Source: Minisyncoccota bacterium (lineage in GTDB: Bacteria > Patescibacteriota > Minisyncoccia > Phycocordibacterales > Phycocordibacteraceae). From it: 17,151 nucleotides of DNA. The stretch covers positions 1-17,151 of the forward strand of contig JAGOSU010000013.1 in NCBI GenBank assembly GCA_018062165.1. Direction: 5' to 3'. The notes under the pieces were generated by a model. It saw nothing but the letters and a program-made list of their open reading frames with translations. It ran no database searches and had not been told where the DNA came from. The position numbers and the translations under genes were made by a program. Every line of letters begins with the position of its first letter. Within the stretch, counting starts at the first letter, position 1. Below are positions 1 through 6,463 of the stretch, piece after piece.

Positions 1-3
1 AAC

Positions 4-74
4 GGGCCTATAGTGAAGCGGTATCACGCATCCATGGCATGGATGAAGTCGGGGTTCGACTCCCCGTAGGTCCA
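4..74 (+). tRNA. tRNA-Ala (anticodon GGC)
   Basis: A full cloverleaf can be drawn. The acceptor stem pairs 4-10 with 67-73, the D stem 13-16 with 24-27, the anticodon stem 29-33 with 41-45, and the T stem 50-54 with 62-66 around a TTCGACT loop. The seven-base anticodon loop at 34-40 puts GGC at 36-38, which reads the alanine codon GCC. The third acceptor pair is G6-T71, the G3:U70 wobble that marks alanine tRNAs. The discriminator is A74, followed by CCG, so the 3' CCA is not fully encoded and must be completed by a CCA-adding enzyme. Confidence 0.96.
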
Positions 75-89
75 CCGCTTTCCCCAGTT

Positions 90-118
90 TTGCCGTGCGG
101 CGTTTCGCTTGCTACTAT
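90..118 (+). promoter_or_regulatory. Promoter of the ATP synthase operon
   Basis: TTGCCG at 90-95 and TACTAT at 113-118 are separated by exactly 17 bp, a good sigma-70-type match just after the tRNA. Transcription would begin near 125, about 31 nt before atpB. The -35 element has the same TTGC start as those proposed for ychF and the 13825 gene. This is inferred from sequence only. Confidence 0.6.
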
Positions 119-149
119 GACCCCATAACCCAGGACAAGGGTCATTTTT
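118..149 (+). terminator. Weak terminator-like hairpin after the tRNA
   Basis: TGACCC at 118-123 and GGGTCA at 139-144 form a perfect six-base inverted repeat with a 15-nt loop, followed directly by five T residues. It could end transcripts from the tRNA. The left arm overlaps the proposed -10 box of the ATP synthase promoter, so a transcript starting near 125 would lack it. The long loop makes the terminator call tentative. Confidence 0.3.
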
Positions 150-155
150 GTACAC

Positions 156-947
156 ATGGCAACCGAACATCTAGCGGAAGAAGCTGGCCACGCCGCTGAA
201 GCAGCGCATGGCGCTAGTATTCACGTGGTCCTCAAGGCTGAGGAGCTTTTTAGTCTATGGGGTCTTCCGGTGACCAACTCACTGTTGATGACCTGGATTG
301 TGGTCGGCTTAATGCTCCTGTTCGCCGTCCTCTTCCGGCGCCAGATTTCTATGGTGCCGGGGAAGCTCCAGGCAGCCATCGAGATGCTCTTCCAGGGCGT
401 GCTCGATTACATGTCTGAGACCCTTGAGGACGAAAAGCTCGCTCGAAGGTTCTTCCCGCTCATCATGACCATCTTCCTCTTCGTGTTGGTTGCCAATGAG
501 CTGGCCTTCATTCCAGGAGTGGGGTCAGTTCTCTACGGGGATGTGCCATTGCTGCGTGCGCCGGCCGCTGATCTCAACCTAACGCTTGCGCTCGCAATCA
601 TTGCGTTCTTCACCATCGAAATCACGGGCGCCGTCATACTTGGGTTTTTTAAGTATGCCGGGAAATATGTTAACTTCAGGTCACCGGTCGACTTCATTGT
701 GGGCATCATCGAGCTCCTGTCGAACGTGGGTCGCCTCGTCTCCTTTTCCTTCCGTCTTTTCGGAAACGTGTTCGCTGGAGAAGTGATGATTGCGGTGGCG
801 GTGTTCTTCGCCGCGTACCTGGTGCCGGTGCCACTCATGGCCTTTGAGGTCTTCGTGGGCTTCATCCAGGCAGTGGTGTTCTCGATGTTGACCCTGTTCT
901 TTATCAAGCTTGCAATCATGGAACCGCACGGGGACGAGGCACACTAG
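156..947 (+). CDS. atpB: F1Fo ATP synthase subunit a
   Basis: This 263-residue integral membrane protein is the stator half of the ion path in Fo and works against the c ring in the cytoplasmic membrane. Residues 45-60, 100-120, 140-165 and the stretch from 180 to 252 are strongly hydrophobic. The essential arginine is R200 in the motif FRLFGNVFAGE, and E209 and Q238 (in FIQAVVF) match other conserved channel positions. The segment AADLNLTLALA near 137-147 is also typical. The first 25 residues are rich in His, Glu and Ala and are poorly conserved in the family. The gene opens the operon 56 bp before atpE. No good ribosome binding site is present: an AAGGG lies 14 nt before the ATG, which is too far for the usual spacing. 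Confidence 0.97.
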   Translation: MATEHLAEEAGHAAEAAHGASIHVVLKAEELFSLWGLPVTNSLLMTWIVVGLMLLFAVLFRRQISMVPGKLQAAIEMLFQGVLDYMSETLEDEKLARRFFPLIMTIFLFVLVANELAFIPGVGSVLYGDVPLLRAPAADLNLTLALAIIAFFTIEITGAVILGFFKYAGKYVNFRSPVDFIVGIIELLSNVGRLVSFSFRLFGNVFAGEVMIAVAVFFAAYLVPVPLMAFEVFVGFIQAVVFSMLTLFFIKLAIMEPHGDEAH

Positions 948-953
948 CCTTTT

Positions 954-976
954 CTCCATGCGGCTCCGGGATGGAG
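954..976 (+). other. Hairpin between atpB and atpE
   Basis: CTCCAT at 954-959 and ATGGAG at 971-976 form a perfect 6-bp stem around an 11-nt GC-rich loop in the short gap before atpE. No T run follows, so it is not an intrinsic terminator. It may act as an RNA processing or stability element that raises expression of the c subunit, which is needed in many copies. That role is inference. Confidence 0.4.
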
Positions 977-1003
977 CACTTTACGAAACGATAATCATTC
1001 ATT

Positions 1004-1234
1004 ATGGAAACTGAATCAGCAAAGCTCATCGCTATGGCACTTGCCGCCGGTCTCGGCGTTCTTGGCCCTGGTATTGGTATTGGTCTCATTGGTGGTAAGG
1101 CTATGGAGGCAATCGGCCGCAACCCAGAAGCATCTGGCAAGGTCGTCTCGAACATGATTCTTGCAATCGTGTTCGCAGAAGCCCTCGGTATTCTTGCGCT
1201 CGTGGTGTCCTTCATCATCCGCTTCGTCGGCTAA
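1004..1234 (+). CDS. atpE: F1Fo ATP synthase subunit c, proton type
   Basis: This 76-residue hairpin of two membrane helices is the proteolipid that forms the rotating Fo ring. Helix 1 carries the glycine-rich packing motif GPGIGIG (21-27), the polar loop is RNPE (39-42), and helix 2 holds the ion-binding carboxylate E59 in FAEALG. Sodium-binding c subunits such as that of Ilyobacter tartaricus have a Gln in helix 1 and Ser-Thr after the Glu. Here these positions are I26, A60 and L61, so proton coupling is predicted. There is no Shine-Dalgarno sequence before the ATG. The gene lies 56 bp after atpB, behind a small hairpin, and 6 bp before atpF. Confidence 0.97.
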   Translation: METESAKLIAMALAAGLGVLGPGIGIGLIGGKAMEAIGRNPEASGKVVSNMILAIVFAEALGILALVVSFIIRFVG

Positions 1235-1240
1235 CCAATC

Positions 1241-1687
1241 ATGGACGCGCTCTTCGAGGCATTCGGCATAGACTGGAAGCTCCTCATCGCTCAGGCGGTG
1301 AACTTCGGAGTGCTCTTTGTGGCACTCTGGTTCCTGCTCTACAAGCCGGTGATGAAAACCCTTGATGAGCGCGCCAAGAAGATTGCGCAGGGAGTAGACG
1401 ACGCTGAGCGGGCTTCAGAGAAGCTTGCCGGTGCTGACGCCGCTGCCGCTCAAGTAGTCGCGGAAGCAGATGCTAAGGGCGCAGAAGCACTTGCCTCTGC
1501 GCGTGAAGCTGCTGCAACTGAGCGAGCGCGTCTGGTGAAGGAAGCTGAGGCTCGTGCTGAAGCAATCGCCAAAGACGCTGATGCTCGCGCAAAAGAAGTC
1601 GCCGCTAAGGCACTTAAGGAAAGCGAGAAAGAGGTTGCGCGCCTTGCGATTCTTGCAGCCGCAAAGGTAGTGGGAGAGCGCACGTAA
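1241..1687 (+). CDS. atpF: F1Fo ATP synthase subunit b
   Basis: This 148-residue protein is the peripheral stalk that ties Fo to F1. It has one N-terminal membrane helix at about 13-33, then the motif YKPVMKTLDER (34-44) at the membrane border, and a long, very alanine-rich charged helix to the end that would form the parallel coiled coil. The length is near the usual 155-170 residues, slightly short at the C-terminal, delta-binding end. Only one b gene is present, so the stalk is probably a homodimer. It starts 6 bp after atpE and ends 2 bp before atpH, with no ribosome binding site, which points to coupled translation. Confidence 0.94.
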   Translation: MDALFEAFGIDWKLLIAQAVNFGVLFVALWFLLYKPVMKTLDERAKKIAQGVDDAERASEKLAGADAAAAQVVAEADAKGAEALASAREAAATERARLVKEAEARAEAIAKDADARAKEVAAKALKESEKEVARLAILAAAKVVGERT

Positions 1688-1689
1688 CT

Positions 1690-2058
1690 ATGGAGAACGT
1701 CTACGCAACGGTCGTCACTCGTCTTCTTGCTTCTGGCAAGAAGGAGGATGAGGTTGTGAAGAATCTTCTCGCGCATCTCAAAGAGAAGGGGCGTTTGAAG
1801 CTCCTCCCGGCAATTCTCCGAGCTCTCAAGCTCGAAGAGGAACGAGGTCAGACACTCGGTGCATCGGTAGAAGTTGCTCGTGAAGAGGATGCCAAGGCTG
1901 CACTTGCTGAAGCAAAGACGCTCGGCATTGATGCAGAAGAGGCCGTCGTGAATCCCATCCTTCTTTCCGGATGGCGTGCGCGAAAGGAAGGGGTGTTGGT
2001 AGATAGAAGCGGGAAGCGCGCGCTGACCGACATCTACCGCGCCGCAGTGAAAGCGTAA
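1690..2058 (+). CDS. atpH: F1Fo ATP synthase subunit delta, short form
   Basis: Position between atpF and atpA and the C-terminal pattern NPILLSGWRARKEGVLVDRS (89-108) identify this as delta. That pattern corresponds to the family stretch that usually reads roughly SLIGG, a basic strand, then a V-D-x-S turn. Delta sits on top of the alpha3-beta3 head and joins it to subunit b. At 122 residues it is about 50 shorter than the usual 170-180. The N-terminal helical domain that grips the alpha N-termini is reduced to about 50 residues, while the C-terminal b-binding part is kept. No frame disruption is visible, and the flanking genes are tightly spaced, so it looks like a natural compact form, not a fragment. 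Confidence 0.85.
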   Translation: MENVYATVVTRLLASGKKEDEVVKNLLAHLKEKGRLKLLPAILRALKLEEERGQTLGASVEVAREEDAKAALAEAKTLGIDAEEAVVNPILLSGWRARKEGVLVDRSGKRALTDIYRAAVKA

Positions 2059-2084
2059 CTTTATTACTTACTTTAGAAGAACGT

Positions 2085-3635
2085 ATGCAGAGCATCATAA
2101 AGAAAATCGAGAAGGAGATTGCTGACTTCGCACCAAGCACTGGCGCGGAAGAGTCCGGCATCGTTCGCGCTACTGGTGACGGTATTGCGGAGATTGATGG
2201 CCTCGACAAGGCAATCATGACTGAAATGGTGCTCTTCGACCCTACGTTTGACCGAAGCCTCGAAGAAGCGCTCAAGGACTCCGACCCAATCTACGGACTG
2301 GTGCTGAACCTCGAAGAGGATGGTGTGCGCGCCGCCATTCTTGGAGATGCTTCTAAAGTGTACGAGGGCATGCTCGTTCGTCGTCTTGGTCGCCTCCTTT
2401 CCATCCCGGTAGGTGACTCTCTTGTTGGACGCGTGGTAAATCCGCTCGGTGAACCTGTTGATGGTAAAGGCCCAACGGGTGCTACCAAGTTCACCCCTAT
2501 TGAACGCGAAGCCTACGGCGTGATTGATCGTGCTCCGGTGAACGTTCCGCTTCACACGGGTATCAAGGCAATTGACGCTATGGTGCCGATTGGGCGGGGG
2601 CAGCGCGAGCTCATCATCGGTGACCGTGGTGTTGGAAAGACCACCGTTGCTATCGACACCATTCTTAACCAGAAGTCGGAGGACCCTGCTACACGTCCTA
2701 TTTGTATCTACGTTGCCATCGGTCAGAAGGAATCTAAGACCGCAAAGATTGTTGCAGAGCTCGAGGAGGCGGGAGCAATGGAGTACACCATCGTGGTGAC
2801 TGCTCCAGCTTCAAGTCCTGCTGCACTTCAGTTCTTGGCCCCATTCTCAGGTGCTGCTATTGGCGAACACTTCATGGATGCTGGTAAGGATGCGCTCGTA
2901 ATTTACGACGACCTTTCCAAGCAGGCAGTGGCCTACCGCCAAATGTCGCTTCTTCTTCGCCGCCCACCAGGCCGCGAGGCATACCCAGGAGACGTCTTCT
3001 ACCTGCACTCACGTCTTCTTGAGCGTGCTGCAAAGCTTTCCAAGGAAAAGGGAGGCGGCTCATTGACCGCGCTTCCTATCATTGAGACGCAGGAAGGCGA
3101 TATCTCAGCCTACATTCCGACCAACGTGATTTCGATTACGGACGGTCAGATTTTCCTCCTTACCGATCTCTTCAACAAGGGTATGCGTCCTGCTATCGAC
3201 AGCGGTAACTCGGTGTCGCGCGTGGGTTCTGCTGCTCAGACCAAGGCCATGAAGAAGGTGTCTGGAAAGATTAAGCTCGAGCTCGCTCAGTTCCGTGAAC
3301 TCGAAGCCTTCATGCAGTTCTCTTCCGACCTTGATGAGAACACCAAGAAGCAGATTGATGCCGGACGCCGCCTCACTGAGGTGCTGAAGCAGACCAACGG
3401 CAAGCCGCTTCCGTTTGAGATGGAGTCAGCCGTTATCTTTGCTGCAGTCAACGGGTACTTCGACACATTCTCTCCGGACGACACCAGTGCACTTGAGCGT
3501 AAGCTCCAGGACTACCTTACTCGTGAAGGTAAAGAGGTGCTCTCAGGTATTCGTGAGAAGCGCGAGATTACCGAGGATATCGAAAGCAAGCTCCGCGCAC
3601 TTCTCGATACCTTCGTGTCGACCGCAAAGGCGTAA
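2085..3635 (+). CDS. atpA: F1Fo ATP synthase subunit alpha
   Basis: This 516-residue non-catalytic subunit of the F1 head alternates with beta and supplies the arginine finger. Visible parts are the N-terminal delta-binding helix (1-18), the beta barrel (about 25-110), the P-loop GDRGVGKTT (179-187), a Walker B end at LVIYDD (271-276), and the arginine finger R379 in SVSRVGSAAQ. Two things are odd. The P-loop has Gly-Val where most alpha subunits have Gln-Thr (GDRQTGKT), making it look like the beta-type loop. Residues around 51-67, an acidic stretch starting FDPTFDRSLEEALKD, are an insertion of about a dozen residues in the barrel where standard alphas have a short turn. A weak AGAAG lies before the ATG. 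Confidence 0.97.
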   Translation: MQSIIKKIEKEIADFAPSTGAEESGIVRATGDGIAEIDGLDKAIMTEMVLFDPTFDRSLEEALKDSDPIYGLVLNLEEDGVRAAILGDASKVYEGMLVRRLGRLLSIPVGDSLVGRVVNPLGEPVDGKGPTGATKFTPIEREAYGVIDRAPVNVPLHTGIKAIDAMVPIGRGQRELIIGDRGVGKTTVAIDTILNQKSEDPATRPICIYVAIGQKESKTAKIVAELEEAGAMEYTIVVTAPASSPAALQFLAPFSGAAIGEHFMDAGKDALVIYDDLSKQAVAYRQMSLLLRRPPGREAYPGDVFYLHSRLLERAAKLSKEKGGGSLTALPIIETQEGDISAYIPTNVISITDGQIFLLTDLFNKGMRPAIDSGNSVSRVGSAAQTKAMKKVSGKIKLELAQFRELEAFMQFSSDLDENTKKQIDAGRRLTEVLKQTNGKPLPFEMESAVIFAAVNGYFDTFSPDDTSALERKLQDYLTREGKEVLSGIREKREITEDIESKLRALLDTFVSTAKA

Positions 3636-3643
3636 CCACCCTC

Positions 3644-4552
3644 ATGGCTCTTAAGGACATCAAAGCGAAGATAGGGGCGACCAAGCGCATGCACACGGTG
3701 ACTCGTGCCATGGAAGCCGTCTCTGCGGTGAAAATGCGTAAGACGCAGGCGACCGCCTTGTCTGGTCGCCCGTACGCACGTGCTGCGCTTTCGATTCTCG
3801 GACGTCTTTCAGGAGCTGAGGACATTAGGCGGCATCCGCTTGCTAACGAGCGCCCAGTGAACAAAATGGCGCTTGTGGTGCTGACCTCTGACAAAGGTCT
3901 TGCGGGTGCGCTCAACAGCGGTGTGATCAAGCTTGCGGCACTTGAAGCAAACAAGTATCCGAAGGAAAGCATCTCGGTTATAGCGTACGGAAAGAAAGGA
4001 GAAGAATACTTCGCACGTCGTGGCTACAACGTGGTGAAGGCCGTTGAGAACAAGCGCGATGATGTCCCGCTGTCGGTTATGGAAGAAATTTCTCGTGAAC
4101 TCTCAACTGGGTTCCTGCGCCAAGACTACGACAAGGTAGTGGCAGTGTACTCCAACTTCAAATCTACCTTTGAGCAAGTGCCTACTGTTCACACGCTTCT
4201 TCCACTGACACTTCCTTCTATCGCAGAGCTCGTTCGCAAGATTAAGCCTGCAAAAGGAAAGTGGAGCAACGATATTGAGCTTGCGGCCCCGGCTTCCTAC
4301 ATGGTGGAGTCCAGTGGTGACGAGATTATGCATGTCCTGGTGCCGCGGCTTGTTGCGGTCTCGCTCTACTACATGCTTCTTGAGTCCAAAGCCTCTGAAC
4401 ACTCCGCTCGCATGGTTGCTATGAAGAGTGCCTCTGACAAGTCGAAGGAGGTGGCTCGTGACCTGACGCGCCTCTTTAACAAGGTGCGCCAGGCGGCCAT
4501 CACGCGGGAGGTGTCGGAGATTGTGGGCGGCAGGGAGGCCTTAGCAACGTAA
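3644..4552 (+). CDS. atpG: F1Fo ATP synthase subunit gamma
   Basis: This 302-residue central rotor shaft links the c ring to the F1 head. The N-terminal helix begins MALKDIKAKIGATKRMHTVT, which matches the family pattern of an I-K-x-R-I-x-S type coiled-coil start. The central Rossmann-like domain follows, with LTSDKGLAGALNS near 80-92. The C-terminal helix contains MVAMKSASDKSKE and ends with the family signature ITREVSEIVGGREAL (286-300). Length is normal. It begins 8 bp after atpA with no Shine-Dalgarno motif. It is followed not by atpD, as in almost all operons, but by a small membrane protein gene starting 11 bp downstream. Confidence 0.96.
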   Translation: MALKDIKAKIGATKRMHTVTRAMEAVSAVKMRKTQATALSGRPYARAALSILGRLSGAEDIRRHPLANERPVNKMALVVLTSDKGLAGALNSGVIKLAALEANKYPKESISVIAYGKKGEEYFARRGYNVVKAVENKRDDVPLSVMEEISRELSTGFLRQDYDKVVAVYSNFKSTFEQVPTVHTLLPLTLPSIAELVRKIKPAKGKWSNDIELAAPASYMVESSGDEIMHVLVPRLVAVSLYYMLLESKASEHSARMVAMKSASDKSKEVARDLTRLFNKVRQAAITREVSEIVGGREALAT

Positions 4553-4563
4553 TCAAGAACGGT

Positions 4564-4788
4564 ATGATGACGCATCTCAGAAATTTGTTTATGGCACCGA
4601 CGAAACTGTCGATACGCGGACTGGTCGCGATGATTGCACTCATCGTCGTTGTGTCGCTTGCCATCGATATGCTCGTACCAAGCCTTGCTGAGCTTGAATC
4701 AGTGGGCCGGGCAATCTACCAGTTCCTACTTGCGGTGGTAGTGCTGCTGGTGTGTTTGCCGATTGTTACTAAGTACGATAAGAAATAA
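4564..4788 (+). CDS. Unrecognised 74-aa two-helix membrane protein inside the atp operon
   Basis: I do not recognise a family for this protein. It has a short basic N-terminus, a hydrophobic helix at about 18-38, an acidic turn (LAELESVGRA, 41-50), a second helix at about 51-69, and a charged tail ending KYDKK, consistent with a hairpin with both ends in the cytoplasm. It lies 11 bp after atpG and 3 bp before atpD on the same strand, so it must be co-transcribed and probably co-translated with them. An alternative start is Met10 at 4591. No atpI or atpZ gene lies between the tRNA and atpB, so this could be an assembly factor or accessory Fo subunit in an unusual place. That role is inference from size, topology and position. 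Confidence 0.75.
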   Translation: MMTHLRNLFMAPTKLSIRGLVAMIALIVVVSLAIDMLVPSLAELESVGRAIYQFLLAVVVLLVCLPIVTKYDKK

Positions 4789-4791
4789 TGT

Positions 4792-6168
4792 ATGAACACG
4801 GGAACTATTACAGAAATCATTGGGCCAGTTGTCGATATTCATTTCGAGAATGATCGCCCTGCAATCCAGGACGCGCTCATCGTCGAGAAGAACGACCAAC
4901 ACGGCAGGCTCGTGCTTGAGGTTGCATCGCATCTCGGTATGGACCGCGTCCGCGCCATCTCGATGAACGAGACTGCGGGACTTTCTCGTGGAGAGAAGGC
5001 TGCTGCCACCGGCGCACCTATTTCTGTTCCTGTGGGTGAAGTTGCACTCGGCCGCCTCTTCAACGTGCTTGGTGAAGCCATCGACGGCAAGGGAGACATT
5101 GATGCGAAGGCAAAGCGCCTTCCAATCCACCGCCAGCCGCCATCCTTTGATGAGCAGACAACGAAGGCTGAGGTGTTTGAAACTGGTATCAAGGCGATCG
5201 ACCTCATGATTCCGTTTCTTAAGGGAGGAAAGGTGGGTCTCTTCGGAGGAGCCGGTGTGGGTAAGACCGTTATCATTCAGGAGCTCATCCGCAACATCGC
5301 GACTGAACACGGAGGCTACTCCGTATTCGCAGGAGTGGGAGAGCGCGTGCGTGAAGGTAACGACCTCTATCACGAAATGGCGGAGTCCGGCGTGCTTCCA
5401 AAGACCGCGCTTGTCTTCGGCCAGATGAACGAGGTGCCAGGAGCTCGTGCTCGCGTTGCGCTTACTGGTCTTACGCAGGCAGAATACTTCCGCGACGAAG
5501 GAGGAAAGGACGTGCTCTTCTTCATGGACAACGTGTTCCGCTTCATTCAGGCAGGGTCCGAGGTGTCCTCGCTTCTCGGTCGTGTGCCATCAGCAGTGGG
5601 CTACCAGCCAACCCTTGCTGAAGAAATGGGCAAGCTCCAGGAGCGTATTACTTCAACGAAGAAGGGTTCTATTACCTCGGTGCAGGCCGTGTACGTGCCA
5701 GCTGACGACCTTACGGACCCAGCACCGGCTACGACCTTCGCTCACCTCGACGGTAAGGTGGTGCTCTCGCGCCAGCTTGCCTCTCTTGGTATTTACCCCG
5801 CTATCGATCCACTCGAGTCGTCTTCAACTGCGCTCACTCCGGGCATTGTCGGTGAAGAGCACTACCAGGTTGCAAACAAGGTGAAGCTCGTCTTGCAGCG
5901 CTACAAGGATCTCCAGGACATCATCGCCATTCTCGGTATCGAGGAGCTTTCTGACGAGGACAAGCAGACGGTCTACCGCGCCCGCAAGATTCAGAAATTC
6001 CTCTCGCAGCCGTTCTTCGTTGGCGAAGTGTTCACGGGTACTCCGGGACAGTATGTCTCGCGCGAGGAGACCGTGCGCTCGTTCAAGGAAATCGTCGAAG
6101 GTAAGCACGACGACAAGCCTGAGCAGGCCTTCTACATGAAGGGAGGCATCGACCAGGTAACCGGCTAA
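4792..6168 (+). CDS. atpD: F1Fo ATP synthase subunit beta (catalytic)
   Basis: This 458-residue subunit holds the three catalytic sites that make or split ATP. The Walker A motif GGAGVGKT is at 152-159, the catalytic glutamate is E184 in GERVREGND, and the Walker B aspartate is D246 in FFMDN. The run SAVGYQPTLAEEMG (267-280) and the adenine-binding C-terminal region are typical. The lever motif usually written DELSEED is EELSDED at 384-390. Two signature positions differ from most betas: Val186 replaces the Thr of GERTREGND, and PAIDPLESSST (336-346) has no Arg after the Ser run. All core catalytic residues are present, so the enzyme should be active. The stop codon overlaps the atpC start by one base. 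Confidence 0.98.
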   Translation: MNTGTITEIIGPVVDIHFENDRPAIQDALIVEKNDQHGRLVLEVASHLGMDRVRAISMNETAGLSRGEKAAATGAPISVPVGEVALGRLFNVLGEAIDGKGDIDAKAKRLPIHRQPPSFDEQTTKAEVFETGIKAIDLMIPFLKGGKVGLFGGAGVGKTVIIQELIRNIATEHGGYSVFAGVGERVREGNDLYHEMAESGVLPKTALVFGQMNEVPGARARVALTGLTQAEYFRDEGGKDVLFFMDNVFRFIQAGSEVSSLLGRVPSAVGYQPTLAEEMGKLQERITSTKKGSITSVQAVYVPADDLTDPAPATTFAHLDGKVVLSRQLASLGIYPAIDPLESSSTALTPGIVGEEHYQVANKVKLVLQRYKDLQDIIAILGIEELSDEDKQTVYRARKIQKFLSQPFFVGEVFTGTPGQYVSREETVRSFKEIVEGKHDDKPEQAFYMKGGIDQVTG

Positions 6169-6416
6169 TGGCTAAGACCTTTCATCTCACGGTTGCTCGT
6201 ATCGGAGAAAATCTCTTCGACGGCGAAGCCGTATCGGTGTCGCTTCCTGGAGTGGAGGGTGCCTTCGTTGTGCTTGCTGGACACGAAGCCTTCGTCACCG
6301 AGCTTAAGGAAGGGGAGGCAAAGATCGAAGCAGCAGATGGGAGCAAGCACCATGTGCCAATACACCAAGGTGGAGTCGCAGAAGTCTCGGGAGGGCAGGC
6401 AACGGTGCTTCTGTAA
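6168..6416 (+). CDS. atpC: F1Fo ATP synthase subunit epsilon, lacking the C-terminal helices
   Basis: This 82-residue subunit binds gamma and the c ring at the foot of the central stalk. The visible sequence is the N-terminal beta sandwich only: FHLTVARIGENLFDGEAVSV at 5-24, LPGVEGAFVVLAGHEAF at 26-42, and GGVAEVSGGQATVLL at the end. The usual epsilon is 130-140 residues long and adds two helices that can extend into F1 and block ATP hydrolysis. Here the gene stops where the sandwich ends, with no sign of a downstream remainder in any frame. The epsilon brake is therefore probably absent. It begins in the TAATG overlap with atpD and closes the operon. Confidence 0.93.
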   Translation: MAKTFHLTVARIGENLFDGEAVSVSLPGVEGAFVVLAGHEAFVTELKEGEAKIEAADGSKHHVPIHQGGVAEVSGGQATVLL

Positions 6417-6422
6417 TCCACA

Positions 6423-6452
6423 GACACGCTTGCGATTGGCTCACGGCGTGTC
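6423..6452 (+). terminator. Hairpin at the end of the atp operon
   Basis: GACACGC at 6423-6429 and GCGTGTC at 6446-6452 form a perfect 7-bp stem with a 16-nt loop, starting 7 bp after the atpC stop. No T run follows, so it is not a standard intrinsic terminator. It may be a 3'-end stabilising structure, and transcription may continue into the next gene. Confidence 0.3.
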
Positions 6453-6463
6453 ATGCTTACTCT

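Noticed and set aside
990..995. GATAAT as a firm promoter for atpE
   Set aside because: The -10 match is good, but the bases 17 bp upstream (CGGGAT) are not a -35 and there is no TGN extension. Kept only as a possibility within a finding.
1690..2058. atpH as a frameshifted pseudogene
   Set aside because: The frame is clean, the C-terminal pattern is intact, and spacing to both neighbours is tight, so a natural short form is more likely.
5447..5884. 145-codon open frame inside atpD
   Set aside because: It is an alternative-frame shadow of the conserved beta subunit, with low-complexity Arg/Leu/Ser composition and no motif.
6436..6463. TTGGCT/TACTCT promoter pair before the 6464 gene
   Set aside because: The spacing of 16 bp is acceptable, but the -10 touches the ATG, so the transcript would start inside the gene.
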